Shown here piece after piece: positions 17,213 through 25,246 of a stretch of DNA of 64,000 bases; within the stretch, counting starts at the first letter, position 1, and each line of letters begins with the position of its first letter. Origin of the DNA: Cellulomonas uda (GTDB lineage Bacteria > Actinomycetota > Actinomycetes > Actinomycetales > Cellulomonadaceae). Location of the stretch: positions 1 to 64,000 of the forward strand of contig NZ_BJLP01000008.1 in the NCBI RefSeq assembly GCF_006538705.1, given 5' to 3'. The notes beneath the pieces were generated by a model. The model saw only the letters and a list, made by a program, of their open reading frames with translations, searched no databases and was not told the origin of the DNA. The position numbers and the translations under genes are program-made.

Positions 17213-17589
17213 CCCCCCGTCCTACCACCCCACCCCCACACCACCCCCCACCCCATCCCGCCCCCGACGCCTCGGCCGACCCCACCGCGCCGGATCCGGG
17301 AACTACCCCGGTCTCGACGGCCCGCTCCCCGCGACCCCGCGCTTACTCCGCCCCAGCCCCGCCACACCCGGAACAACCCCGGGCTCGGCCGGACCGTCCT
17401 CCGCGACCCCGCGGTTGCGCAGGGTCTGGGCGGCGCGAGCCGGAGGGATGGCGGGATCGGCCGCACGATCGGCCGGTGTCGCGGCCGTGACGCCTTCGTC
17501 GCCACCCGACCCCAGCCCCCTCAACGGTGCAGGTCCGTCCACAGGTCGCGCGCAGCGCCGACCGTCCCGGCCGCGCGACGCGGTGTCCT
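17213..17589. other. Intergenic stretch between S9 peptidase and AbiEi-like gene
   Basis: 377 bp between divergent genes. It contains hairpin-repeat pair 3 (17332-17461), a decayed fragment resembling half a unit near 17285-17320, and C-rich low-complexity sequence (CCCACCCCC runs) before it. No gene is supported. Promoters for both flanking genes must lie here, but no clear -10/-35 can be named. Confidence 0.65.
17332..17461. repeat. Paired hairpin repeat, pair 3
   Basis: Units at 17332-17389 and 17404-17461, offset 72 bp. Both have a GACCCCGCG-type left arm. The second is the most degenerate unit in the window, with TTGCGCAG in place of TTGCTCCGG, yet it keeps the exact spacing. The pair lies between divergent genes. 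Confidence 0.75.
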
Positions 17590-18522
17590 GTGACCGTGCG
17601 GACCATCACACTCCCCGACGACGCCCGGGCGCTCGCGCTCCGGCAGGAGGGGCTGCTCAGCAGCCGCCAGTGCGACGACCTCGGGCTGCGCCGGGACACC
17701 CGGAGCCGCCTCGTCGCGGACGGGCGGTGGGCCCGGGTGACACGCGGCGTCTACGACGTGAGCCCGGCGAGCCCGACCACACCCGACGGACGCCGACGAC
17801 GAGCCGCATGGCTGGCGATGCTCGCCTACGGTCCGGACGCGGTGGCGGTCGGCGCGAGTGCGCTCGCGCTGCACGGCGTGCGGGGTCTGCCCGCGACGAT
17901 CCGCCCGGAGGCGGCGCTGCCGGAGGGGTCCGCCCGACGCGCACGCGACGGCGCCCGTGCCCGGTGCTTCGACCCGGTCGCCACGGTCCCCGTCGGCGAC
18001 CGACGGATCGCCGGCCTGGCCGACGCCCTCGTCAGGACGCTCCCGGAGCTCCCGCGCCGGAACGGGCTCGCGGTGGTGGACGACGTCCTGCACCGCCGCC
18101 TGCTCGAGCCCGACGAGGTCGCGTCGCTGCTCGGCCGGATGGGGCGCCGCCGCGGTGTGCAGCGGGTGCGGACCTGGTGGCCGTACGTCGACGGACGGGC
18201 CGAGTCGCCGTTCGAGAGCTTTGCACGTCTCGAGTGCATCGACGAGGGTCTTGCGCCCGACGAGCTGCAGCTCGAGATCCGCCCACCCGACGACGCGGGA
18301 GTGGTGCGCGGCGACCTGGCGTGGCGGCTGCGTGGGGGGCGGTGGCTCGTCGTCGAGCTCGACGGGGAGGAGTTCCACACGTCACCGGACGCCGTGCTCG
18401 CCGACCGCACGCGCCAGAACCGCATCGCGTCGGTCGGGTGGGTGGACCTGCTGCGCTTCGCGTGGCCGGACCTCGGCACGCTGCGCATCCCGAACCACGT
18501 CCGCCGCGCCCTCACCCGCTGA
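17590..18522 (+). CDS. AbiEi-like winged-helix protein with DUF559/nuclease-like C-terminus
   Basis: 310 residues from the GTG at 17590 (VTVRTITLPDD); a longer start is possible. The N-terminus resembles type IV antitoxin AbiEi winged-helix regions (LLSSRQCDDLGLRRDTRSRLVADGRWARVTRGVYDV), with an AWLAMLAYGPDAVAVGASALALHGV core. The C-terminus (about residues 200-310) resembles a DUF559/PD-(D/E)XK fold: SPFESFARLECIDEG, GDLAWRLRGGRWLVVELDGEEFH with the E-x-D/E core. Such proteins are frequent orphan genes in actinobacteria. No AbiEii toxin partner is adjacent. Function is unproven. Confidence 0.75.
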   Translation: MTVRTITLPDDARALALRQEGLLSSRQCDDLGLRRDTRSRLVADGRWARVTRGVYDVSPASPTTPDGRRRRAAWLAMLAYGPDAVAVGASALALHGVRGLPATIRPEAALPEGSARRARDGARARCFDPVATVPVGDRRIAGLADALVRTLPELPRRNGLAVVDDVLHRRLLEPDEVASLLGRMGRRRGVQRVRTWWPYVDGRAESPFESFARLECIDEGLAPDELQLEIRPPDDAGVVRGDLAWRLRGGRWLVVELDGEEFHTSPDAVLADRTRQNRIASVGWVDLLRFAWPDLGTLRIPNHVRRALTR

Positions 18523-18596
18523 CCATCCGGACGAGCAGACCTCGCTGACCCGGACCGCCCCGACCACCCCGAGGCCTGCGCCCCACGTCCGACCGA

Positions 18597-18726
18597 CGAG
18601 ACCGTCGTAGCTCCGGGTATGGCGCAGCAGAGCCGGCGCAAGCACGGGGTCGGCAGACCGGTCGACGACGAGACCGTCGTTGCTCCGGCTACCGCGAGCC
18701 AGAGCCGGAGCAACCGCAGGGTCGAC
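18597..18726. repeat. Paired hairpin repeat, pair 4
   Basis: Units at 18597-18654 and 18669-18726, offset 72 bp. The inter-unit spacer AGACCGGTCGACGA is nearly the same as in pairs 5 and 6, which points to duplication of the whole pair. Confidence 0.88.
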
Positions 18727-18773
18727 AGGAGCGGGGTCGACGGGAGCATGGGGGTCGGCAGACGCGCGGGCGA

Positions 18774-18903
18774 CGAGACCGTCGTTGCGCCAGGTATGGC
18801 GCAGCACAGCCGGGGCAAGCACGGGGTCGGCAGTCCGGTCGACGCCGAGACCGTCGTTGCTCCGGCTACCGCGGGCCAGAGCCGGAGCAACCGCGGGGTC
18901 GGC
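18774..18903. repeat. Paired hairpin repeat, pair 5
   Basis: Units at 18774-18831 and 18846-18903, offset 72 bp. The first loop is GTATGGCGCAGCACAG and the second CTACCGCGGGCCAGAG. The same two loop types occur in the same order in pair 4. Confidence 0.88.
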
Positions 18904-18931
18904 GGGAGCGCGAAGTCGATGGGAGCGCGAG

Positions 18932-19032
18932 GTCGACGGGAGAACGGGGTCGACGGGAGGACGGGGTCGACGGGAGAACGGGGTCGACGGGAGAACGGGG
19001 TCGACGGGAGGACGGGGTCGACGGGAGGACGG
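18932..19032. repeat. 17-bp tandem array
   Basis: Five full copies of GTCGACGGGAGRACGGG (18932, 18949, 18966, 18983, 19000) plus a partial sixth. Units differ only by A/G at one position. The array fills the gap between repeat pairs 5 and 6 and has no coding sense. Confidence 0.9.
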
Positions 19033-19051
19033 TCGGCAGACGCGCGGGCGA

Positions 19052-19181
19052 CGAGACCGTCGTTGCGCCAGGTATGGGGCAGCAGAGCCGGAGCAACGAC
19101 GGGGTCGGCAGTCCGGTCGACGACGAGACCGTCGTTGCTCCGGGTATGGCGCGGCAGAGCCGGAGCAACCGCGGGGTCGGG
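19052..19181. repeat. Paired hairpin repeat, pair 6
   Basis: Units at 19052-19109 and 19124-19181, offset 72 bp. The last unit is the cleanest: 19-nt arms (19125-19143 and 19160-19178) separated by a 16-nt loop, with mismatches confined to the base and the middle of the stem. Confidence 0.9.
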
Positions 19182-19234
19182 GGTGGGGTGGGTCGGGGCG
19201 GGGGTCAGGGGGTGGTGGGTCAGGGGGTGGTGGG

Positions 19235-21304
19235 TCAGGGGGTGGTGGGGTTGCGGGCCTCGAGGGACTGGAGCATCGCGTTGTACGCGTCGAGCTCGGG
19301 GTCCTCGTCGCGCGTGCGGCGGTCGCGCCGGCGTGCGCGGCGGTCGTCGTCCCGGGACCAGGCCAGAGCCACGCCGATGGCGAGCGCGAGCGTGGGGAGC
19401 TCACCGATGCCCCAGGTGATCGCACCGCCGGTCTGCTGGTCGGCGATCGCGGACGCGCCCCAGGGGCGGCCGAGCAGGCCGAACCAGTCCGCGACGAGCA
19501 GCGACTCGCTCGAGACGAGCGAGACGCCGAAGAAGGCGTGGAACGCCATGGTGGCGAACAGCGTGAGCAGCCGCTGCGGGTAGCCCAGGCGCCGGGGGCC
19601 GGGGTCGATCCCGACGAGCGAGTTGACGAACAGGTACCCGGCGAGAGAGAAGTGCACGACCATGAACAGGTGCCCGACGCTGCTGCGCAGCGACCACTCG
19701 AACAGCCCGGTGTAGTAGAAGAGCAGCATCGACACGACGAAGTTCACCGCGGCGACGACGGGGTGCGCGAAGAACGAGCCGAGGCGGCTGTGCACCAGCA
19801 CGAGCAGCCACTCGCGGGGTCCGCGGGACACGTCGCCGGCGAGGGCCGCGGAGCGTACGGGTAGGGCGCGCAGCGCGAGCGTGACGGGTGCGGAGAGCGC
19901 GATGAACACGGGCACGACCATCGCGAGCACCATGTGCTGGATCATGTGGGCGCTGAACAGCACGTGCCCGTAGGTCGCGGGTCCGCTGTTCGTCGTCCAG
20001 CCGAACAGCAGCAGGCCGACGGTCCACGAGGCGGTGCGCGCCCACGGCCACGCGTCGCCGCGTCGCCGCAGCCGCCGGACCCAGCGCAGGTACACGACGA
20101 TCCCTGCGACGGTCGCGAACGCGAGCAGCAGGTCCCAGCGCCACTCGGTGAACCACCGCGCGAACGTGGGCTCGGGCGGGAGCGGGTGCCCGGTGACCTG
20201 GTAGGCGGGCGTGGGCGCGGCGGGGGGCTCCTCGGGCACGGGCGGCGGGCTCGACGCGAGCGCGACCGCGACACCGGACACGGCGCCCATGACGACGAGC
20301 TCGACGAGCACGAGCCGCCAGAACAGGCCCGTCGCACCGAGCCGGGAGGCAGATGCGCCGGCCGACGAGGCCGCGGTGCGGTCGGCGAGCGCGCTCACGG
20401 TCCGACGACGGTGCAGCAGCCCCAGCCCGGCGAGCGCGGCGAGCAGGGCGACCTTCACCACGAGCAGCACGCCGTACCGGCTGTCGAGCCCGGCGAGCGA
20501 CCCGATGCGCAGCCACGCGCTCACGAGCCCGGACACGGCCACGGCGGCCACGCACCACCCGGCGATCACGGAGTACCGGGCGACGGCCGGGGCGAGGTCG
20601 CGCCCGACGACACGCACGAGCACGGCCAGCGCGGCGAGCGCCCCGATCCACACGGCGGCGCCGACGAGGTGCACGAACAGCGCGGAGGTCGCGAGGTCGT
20701 GCCCCGCGGCGCCGGCGGCGTGCCCGAGCTGCGCGAGCTGCCAGAGCGCGACGACGCCGAGCAGCAGGGTCCAGGCGGCGCCCGTGGGGGTGCGCACGAC
20801 CATGGCGAGCGCGGTGGTGACGGCGGCCAGCACGACGACGGTGCCGAGCGTGCGGCCCAGCTCGATCTGCGTGGCGAACAGCCACAGCTCGTCGCCGAAC
20901 TGCGGGTCGGTGAGCGAGGTCCCGGCGACGTTCGCGTAGGACAGGACGAGCTGCGCGGTCGCGGCGAGCGTCCACCCGCCCGCCGCCCACGCGGCGACGA
21001 GCAGGCTGTGCGGGTAGGCGGCGGGCGTCGCGCGGGCGGGGCGGCGGGCGCCGGCGGCGCGCTCCTCGCGCCGGGGCAGGACGCAGACCGCGAGGGCGAG
21101 CGCGCCGATCGTCGTCGCCGCGAGGACCTCGCCGAGCGTCTCCGCGACGGGCAGCCCCCACCGGACGACGGGTCCGGGGTCGAGCACGAGCGCGGGCAGC
21201 GCGGCACCCGAGAACGCGATCCCGACGACGGCCGCGGCGACGGCCACGACGACGAGCACGGTGGTCCGCCACGGCCCGGGCCCGGCGGCACGCCCGACGG
21301 ACAT
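19235..21304 (-). CDS. CopD-CtaG fusion: copper resistance D / cytochrome c oxidase assembly membrane protein
   Basis: 689 residues from ATG at 21304; the in-frame upstream extension is an Arg-rich translation of a tandem repeat and is rejected. The N-terminal half has about 8-9 membrane helices of the CopD type, with GHAAGAAGHDLATSALFVHLVGAAVWIGALAAL. The C-terminal half (about residue 380 on) is CtaG/Caa3_CtaG, with HVLFSAHMIQHMVLAM and the conserved GLFEWSL...HLFMVVHF region. A linker rich in Pro lies between them. Family knowledge links both halves to copper delivery to terminal oxidases. It diverges from a Rieske gene, consistent with respiratory assembly. Confidence 0.87.
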   Translation of the reverse strand: MSVGRAAGPGPWRTTVLVVVAVAAAVVGIAFSGAALPALVLDPGPVVRWGLPVAETLGEVLAATTIGALALAVCVLPRREERAAGARRPARATPAAYPHSLLVAAWAAGGWTLAATAQLVLSYANVAGTSLTDPQFGDELWLFATQIELGRTLGTVVVLAAVTTALAMVVRTPTGAAWTLLLGVVALWQLAQLGHAAGAAGHDLATSALFVHLVGAAVWIGALAALAVLVRVVGRDLAPAVARYSVIAGWCVAAVAVSGLVSAWLRIGSLAGLDSRYGVLLVVKVALLAALAGLGLLHRRRTVSALADRTAASSAGASASRLGATGLFWRLVLVELVVMGAVSGVAVALASSPPPVPEEPPAAPTPAYQVTGHPLPPEPTFARWFTEWRWDLLLAFATVAGIVVYLRWVRRLRRRGDAWPWARTASWTVGLLLFGWTTNSGPATYGHVLFSAHMIQHMVLAMVVPVFIALSAPVTLALRALPVRSAALAGDVSRGPREWLLVLVHSRLGSFFAHPVVAAVNFVVSMLLFYYTGLFEWSLRSSVGHLFMVVHFSLAGYLFVNSLVGIDPGPRRLGYPQRLLTLFATMAFHAFFGVSLVSSESLLVADWFGLLGRPWGASAIADQQTGGAITWGIGELPTLALAIGVALAWSRDDDRRARRRDRRTRDEDPELDAYNAMLQSLEARNPTTP

Positions 21305-21693
21305 CACGCGCCCCTGCGACCGACGACCGCACCACCGACGACGGCGCGACCGACGACCGCACCACCGACGACGGCGCGACCGACGACCGTCCGACCGACG
21401 ACGGCGCGACCGGCCACCGCCCGACCGCTCACGCTCCGACGTCTCACGCACTGCACGCCCTCAGGATCCCCCACCCGCGCCGGGGGACCGCCCGCGGAGC
21501 ACTCCGGTGTGGCGGGGAACACATCCATGGGCAGCGATTGTTGCTCACCGGCAGGTGACGCACAGCCATCCGCCCTAGCGTCTCCACCAGCGGCTGCCGA
21601 CCGGCGGTCGTCGTCACTGCGCACCCGGTCACGAGCCCGCGCAGAGCACGGCAGGAAGTCCCGAGCCACGCACGCGAGCGTCCGGAGGCGCAG
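21305..21693. other. Intergenic region between CtaG-like and Rieske genes
   Basis: 389 bp between divergent genes. The left third is a 30-bp tandem array (21317-21427). The rest (21430-21693) is ordinary sequence with no gene. Promoters for both flanking genes should be here. No operator was recognised. Confidence 0.65.
21317..21427. repeat. 30-bp tandem array before the CopD-CtaG gene
   Basis: Three full copies starting at 21317, 21347 and 21377, plus a decayed fourth. Within a unit the half-motif CGACCGACGA / CCGACGACGG is itself repeated. It begins 13 bases upstream of the ATG, so it would form the 5' leader of the transcript. Confidence 0.88.
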
Positions 21694-22239
21694 ATGACCC
21701 GCACGACGACCCGACCCGCACCCGCAGAACAGGGTGCCGAGCAGGACGCACCGCATCAGGACGCGCCGCACGACGAGCACGCGAACGGCTGTACCGGCTG
21801 CCTCGACCGACGCCAGGTCCTGCGCGGCGCGGGCGGCGTGACCCTGGCCGCGGCGGGTGTCGTGGTGCTCGCCGCGTGCGGCGGCACGGCGGACGCCGGC
21901 GGCGCGACGACCCCGGGAGCCGGCGGAGGCACGGGGTCGGGCGCGGACGGTGCGCTCGCGCAGGTCGCGGACGTGCCCGTCGGGGGCGCGCTCCTCGTCG
22001 AGGCCGGCGGGCAGAAGCTGCTGCTCGTGCAGGAGACGGCGGGCACGGTCACGGCGCTGAGCGCGATCTGCACGCACCAGGGGTGCACGGTGCAGCCTGC
22101 GGAGGGTGAGCTGGACTGCCCGTGCCACGGCTCGACGTTCCAGCTGGACGGCACGCCTGTCTCGGGTCCGGCGAAGGATCCGCTGCCGGCGGTCGCGGTG
22201 CACGTCAAGGACGGTGCGGTCTTCTCCGGGACGGCGTGA
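21694..22239 (+). CDS. Rieske [2Fe-2S] lipoprotein
   Basis: 181 residues. The ligand motifs are CTHQGC and CPCHGS (about residues 128-150), the canonical Cys-X-His / Cys-X2-His set. The N-terminus has a twin-arginine-type DRRQVLRGAGG followed by a hydrophobic stretch and the lipobox VLAAC, so the folded, cofactor-loaded protein is probably exported by Tat and lipidated. An early HANGCTGCLDRR segment adds two extra Cys before the signal. It is smaller than QcrA and lacks membrane helices, so it is a periplasmic-side electron carrier, not the bc1 subunit. A small membrane protein follows after 1 base. Confidence 0.9.
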   Translation: MTRTTTRPAPAEQGAEQDAPHQDAPHDEHANGCTGCLDRRQVLRGAGGVTLAAAGVVVLAACGGTADAGGATTPGAGGGTGSGADGALAQVADVPVGGALLVEAGGQKLLLVQETAGTVTALSAICTHQGCTVQPAEGELDCPCHGSTFQLDGTPVSGPAKDPLPAVAVHVKDGAVFSGTA

Positions 22240-22240
22240 G

Positions 22241-22654
22241 GTGGCCGGCGGACCGGTGGCCGCGACGCGCCCGGTGGCCTGGCCCTGGCGGCTGCTGACC
22301 GCGCTCGCGGTGGCCGCCTCGGGCGCGGTGCACCTGTACCTGGTGGGCTCGCAGGGGTACGGCGGCGGGACGGGCAACTGGCTCGAGACGGCGTTCTGGC
22401 TGCAGGGCGTCGGCGGGCTCGTGCTCGCGGTGCTGGTGCTGGTGTGGCGCTCGCCGCTGCCGCTGCTGGGCGCGGTGGCGTACGGGCTGTCGACGCTCGT
22501 CGGGTTCCTGCTCGCGGTGTACCTGCCGGACGGCCTGGTCGGGGTGCAGTCGGTGTGGGGGGGCTGGGCCGAGACGGTGTCGGCGGTCACGGAGGTGCTC
22601 GCGGTGGTCGCAGGTGCCGCCGCGCTGCTGGCCGAGCGGCGTCGGCCCGTCTGA
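22241..22654 (+). CDS. Small four-helix membrane protein
   Basis: 137 residues from a GTG one base after the Rieske stop. Four hydrophobic helices are seen (about residues 14-33, 44-66, 70-91, 104-130). The motif SGAVHLYLVGSQGY recalls small membrane proteins near Rieske/cupredoxin genes in actinobacteria. No family function is known to me. Translational coupling suggests it works with the Rieske lipoprotein, perhaps as a membrane anchor or electron-transfer partner. Confidence 0.75.
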   Translation: MAGGPVAATRPVAWPWRLLTALAVAASGAVHLYLVGSQGYGGGTGNWLETAFWLQGVGGLVLAVLVLVWRSPLPLLGAVAYGLSTLVGFLLAVYLPDGLVGVQSVWGGWAETVSAVTEVLAVVAGAAALLAERRRPV

Positions 22655-22751
22655 CCCGTCCGCCGCGGGTGCGAGCCCGTCAGTCCGGGCCGTCTCAGGT
22701 GCCGGGCCCGGTTTGACCGTTCGGTCCCCTCTCGTCGAGGGTCTCGACGTC

Positions 22752-23651
22752 ATGACCTCCACCTCGACCCGCGCGGCCGCCGCGCCCCGGCTCCTCGCGT
22801 CGCTCGTCGGGCTCGTCACGCTCGGCTCGGGCTCCCTCCTGGCCGCGTGCTCGTCGTCCCCGGACGGGGCGGACGCGACCCGCCCGGCGCCGACCGTCAC
22901 CACGACGGGCCCCGCCGGCGCGGGCACCCCGCCGGGCCCGGAGGCGACGGATGCGAACCCCGCGGACCCGGCGCCGGCCGCACCCGCGTCGTGCACCGCG
23001 ATCGAGCTGGTCGAGGGCACCGCCGTGACGAGCGACGCGCTCGCGACGTGCCTGGCCGACCACATGCGCTGGGCCGGCAGCGGGCACGAGGAGATCCGCC
23101 TGGCGGGCACCACCACGCTCGTCGACTGGGTGCTGACGCCGGAGGGCCTGCACGGGGTGCTGGACCGCGACCCGGGCGGCCGTGTCGCGTTCACGCCGGA
23201 CCGCGGGTGGCAGCAGGACGGGACGGGCTGGGTCGAGGGCGACCCGGGCGGCGACTCCGAGGCCGCGCTGGTCGCGCAGGGCGTCGACATCCTGCGAACG
23301 TCCCTCGAGCCGGAGTTCCTCGCCGCGATGATCCGGCTCGCACCGGGCTTCACCGTCGCGGGCCGCGAGGAGGTCGAGCTCGCCGACGGGACGACGACGA
23401 CGCTGTGGGCGATCCGCGCGGACGCACCGTTCGCGTCGCTCGCGCAGAGCACCACCGACGAGCTCGTCGTGTGGACCGCGACGCCCGGCCCGACCGCGCG
23501 GATCGACATCACGTCCACCACCCCGGGGGCGGGTCAGGGCACGTCGACGACGTTCTTCACGCGGTGGGGCCAGCGCCCGGACCTCACCGAGCTCGCCGAG
23601 CTCGCCGGCCTGGACCTGGGCGCAGGCTCGTCGCCCGAGCGCCGGGACTGA
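22752..23651 (+). CDS. Lipoprotein of unknown function
   Basis: 299 residues from ATG at 22752. The signal peptide carries lipobox LLAAC (Cys about residue 33), followed by a Pro/Thr/Ala-rich linker of about 45 residues. The globular part has a single later Cys pair (ASCTAIELVEG and LATCLADHMRW), which could form a disulfide. The overall plan, lipid anchor plus a beta-rich domain, resembles LppX/LprG-type lipid-binding lipoproteins, but similarity is too weak to claim. The gene ends 6 bases before the convergent E2 gene. Confidence 0.72.
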   Translation: MTSTSTRAAAAPRLLASLVGLVTLGSGSLLAACSSSPDGADATRPAPTVTTTGPAGAGTPPGPEATDANPADPAPAAPASCTAIELVEGTAVTSDALATCLADHMRWAGSGHEEIRLAGTTTLVDWVLTPEGLHGVLDRDPGGRVAFTPDRGWQQDGTGWVEGDPGGDSEAALVAQGVDILRTSLEPEFLAAMIRLAPGFTVAGREEVELADGTTTTLWAIRADAPFASLAQSTTDELVVWTATPGPTARIDITSTTPGAGQGTSTTFFTRWGQRPDLTELAELAGLDLGAGSSPERRD

Positions 23652-23657
23652 CGGGGC

Positions 23658-25229
23658 TCAGCCCCAGACGAGGCCCTGCGCCGGGTCGGCGAGCACGGAC
23701 GCGACGTCCGCGAGCACCCGCGAGCCGAGCTCACCGTCGACGAGGCGGTGGTCGAAGCTCAGCGCGAGCTGCGTGACGGAGCGGACCTTGATCTTGCCCT
23801 TGTGCACCCACGGCTGCTCGCGGATCGCGCCGAACGCGAGGATCGCCGCCTCACCCGGGTTGAGGATCGGCGTCCCCGTGTCGATGCCGAACACCCCGAC
23901 GTTGGTGATGGTGATCGTGCCGTCGGTCATGTCCGCGGGCGACGTGCGGCCGGCGCGGGCGGTGGACGTCAGCTCGCCGAGCGCGGCCGCGAGCTCGTGC
24001 AGGCCGAGGCGGTGCGCGTCCTTGACGTTCGGCACGACGAGACCGCGCGGCGTGGCCGCCGCGATGCCGAGGTTCACGTAGTGCTTGTAGACGATCTCGC
24101 GCGAGTCCTCGTCCCAGCTCGCGTTGATCTCCGGGTGGCGGCGGACCGCGAGCAGCAGGGCCTTCGCGGCGATCAGCAGCGGCGTGACACGCACGTCCGC
24201 GAACTCCTTGTCGCCGCGCAGCTTCTCGACGAGCTTCATGGTGCGCGTCACGTCGACCGTGTGGAACACCGTGACGTGCGGCGCCGTGAACGCCGAGGTG
24301 ACCATGGCCTCCGCGGTGCGCTTGCGGACGGACTTCACCGGGACGCGCGTCTGGCGCCCGTCGGACGACACGGTGCCGGACGCGAGCCACGGCTGGTCGT
24401 CGCCCGGGTAGGTCGCGAGCGTGCGGGCCTCGGCCTGTGCGGCGTGCGCGAGCACGTCCTCACGCGTGACGATCCCGCCCGGGCCGGTGGGGGTCAGCGA
24501 GTCGAGGTCGACGCCGAGCTCGCGCGCGAGCTTGCGCACGGGGGGCTTGGCGAGCGCGTGCGTGGGGCGTGACGGCGCGGCCACGGGTGTCGCGGCGGGC
24601 GCGACGGCCGGTGTCACGGCAGATGCGGCGCCGGCGTCACCCCGCGCGCGGCGCGCCCCGGTGCCCTCGGCGAGCCCGTACCCGACGAGCACCGACTCGC
24701 GCGCCTCGGGGGCAGCGGGTCCAGAGGCAGCGGGTCCAGAGGCAGCGGGCTCGGACGCGGCTGCGCGCGCCTCGCGTGCCGCCTCGATCTCGTCCGCACC
24801 GCCCGGCTCGACGCCGCTGCGCCGCAGCCCGCCGCCGACGTGCCGGACCGCGCCGGTCGTCGGCGCGGGCTCGTCGGCCCGCGCGGACGCACGCTCGTCG
24901 GACGCACGCTCGTCGGACGCGTGCTCGTCGGACGCGCGCTCGTCGGACGCACCTCCCGGCCCGTCGGCCGGTGCCGTGCCGTCGGGGTCGGTGTCGATCT
25001 CGATGATCGGCGTGCCCACGTCCACGGTCGTGCCGGTCTCCACCAGCAGCCGCGTCACCACACCGGCCCACGGGCTCGGCAGGTCCACGAGCGACTTCGC
25101 GGTCTCGATCTCGACGATCGTCTGGTTGACCTCGACGGTGTCACCGACGGCGACGAGCCACGTGACGATCTCCGCCTCGGTGAGGCCCTCGCCCGCGTCG
25201 GGCAGGGGGAACTGCTGGTACGTCGGCAC
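23658..25229 (-). CDS. 2-oxoacid dehydrogenase E2 (dihydrolipoamide acyltransferase)
   Basis: 523 residues from GTG at 25229 with AGGAG nine bases upstream. The single lipoyl domain is at residues 1-80, with the lipoylated Lys in EIETAKSLVDLPSPWAG. A long Ala/Ser/Asp/Glu-rich linker follows, with a pentapeptide repeat of the ASDER/ASDEH type. Then come a peripheral-subunit-binding domain (KPPVRKLARELGVDLDSLTPTGPGG) and a catalytic domain ending in SFDHRLVDG, with the active-site His. It takes the acyl group from E1 and transfers it to CoA. Whether the complex uses pyruvate or branched-chain 2-oxoacids cannot be settled by eye. It is the last gene of the E1alpha-E1beta-E2 operon. Confidence 0.92.
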   Translation of the reverse strand: MPTYQQFPLPDAGEGLTEAEIVTWLVAVGDTVEVNQTIVEIETAKSLVDLPSPWAGVVTRLLVETGTTVDVGTPIIEIDTDPDGTAPADGPGGASDERASDEHASDERASDERASARADEPAPTTGAVRHVGGGLRRSGVEPGGADEIEAAREARAAASEPAASGPAASGPAAPEARESVLVGYGLAEGTGARRARGDAGAASAVTPAVAPAATPVAAPSRPTHALAKPPVRKLARELGVDLDSLTPTGPGGIVTREDVLAHAAQAEARTLATYPGDDQPWLASGTVSSDGRQTRVPVKSVRKRTAEAMVTSAFTAPHVTVFHTVDVTRTMKLVEKLRGDKEFADVRVTPLLIAAKALLLAVRRHPEINASWDEDSREIVYKHYVNLGIAAATPRGLVVPNVKDAHRLGLHELAAALGELTSTARAGRTSPADMTDGTITITNVGVFGIDTGTPILNPGEAAILAFGAIREQPWVHKGKIKVRSVTQLALSFDHRLVDGELGSRVLADVASVLADPAQGLVWG

Positions 25230-25246
25230 GTGAGGTCTCCTGGGGG

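Larger units (their letters stand above)
18523..19234. other. 712-bp gene-free repeat island
   Basis: This is the longest gene-free stretch in the window, between convergent genes. It holds three pairs of hairpin repeats (18597-18726, 18774-18903, 19052-19181) and a 17-bp tandem array (18932-19032). It ends in GGGGGTCAG/GGTGGTGGGTCAG direct repeats running up to the ctaG-like stop. Long open frames exist on both strands, but they are translations of the repeats and are rejected as genes. Confidence 0.8.

Noticed and set aside
17590-18522. A full AbiE toxin-antitoxin system
   Set aside because: No AbiEii nucleotidyltransferase partner gene is adjacent; only the AbiEi-like half with a DUF559-like end is present.
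18597-19181. CRISPR-like appearance of repeat units at regular distance
   Set aside because: Units come only in pairs, differ from one another, fold as hairpins, have no variable 30-40-bp spacers and no cas genes nearby.
18600-19200. Long open frames on both strands (up to about 390 codons)
   Set aside because: They are translations of the hairpin and 17-bp repeats, rich in Arg/Gly repeats such as TGSTGGRGRRENG, with no conserved domain and no codon-position bias.
21305-21451. 49-residue N-terminal extension of the CopD-CtaG protein
   Set aside because: It is an Arg-rich translation of the 30-bp tandem array and has no counterpart in the family; the ATG at 21304 starts the first membrane domain cleanly.
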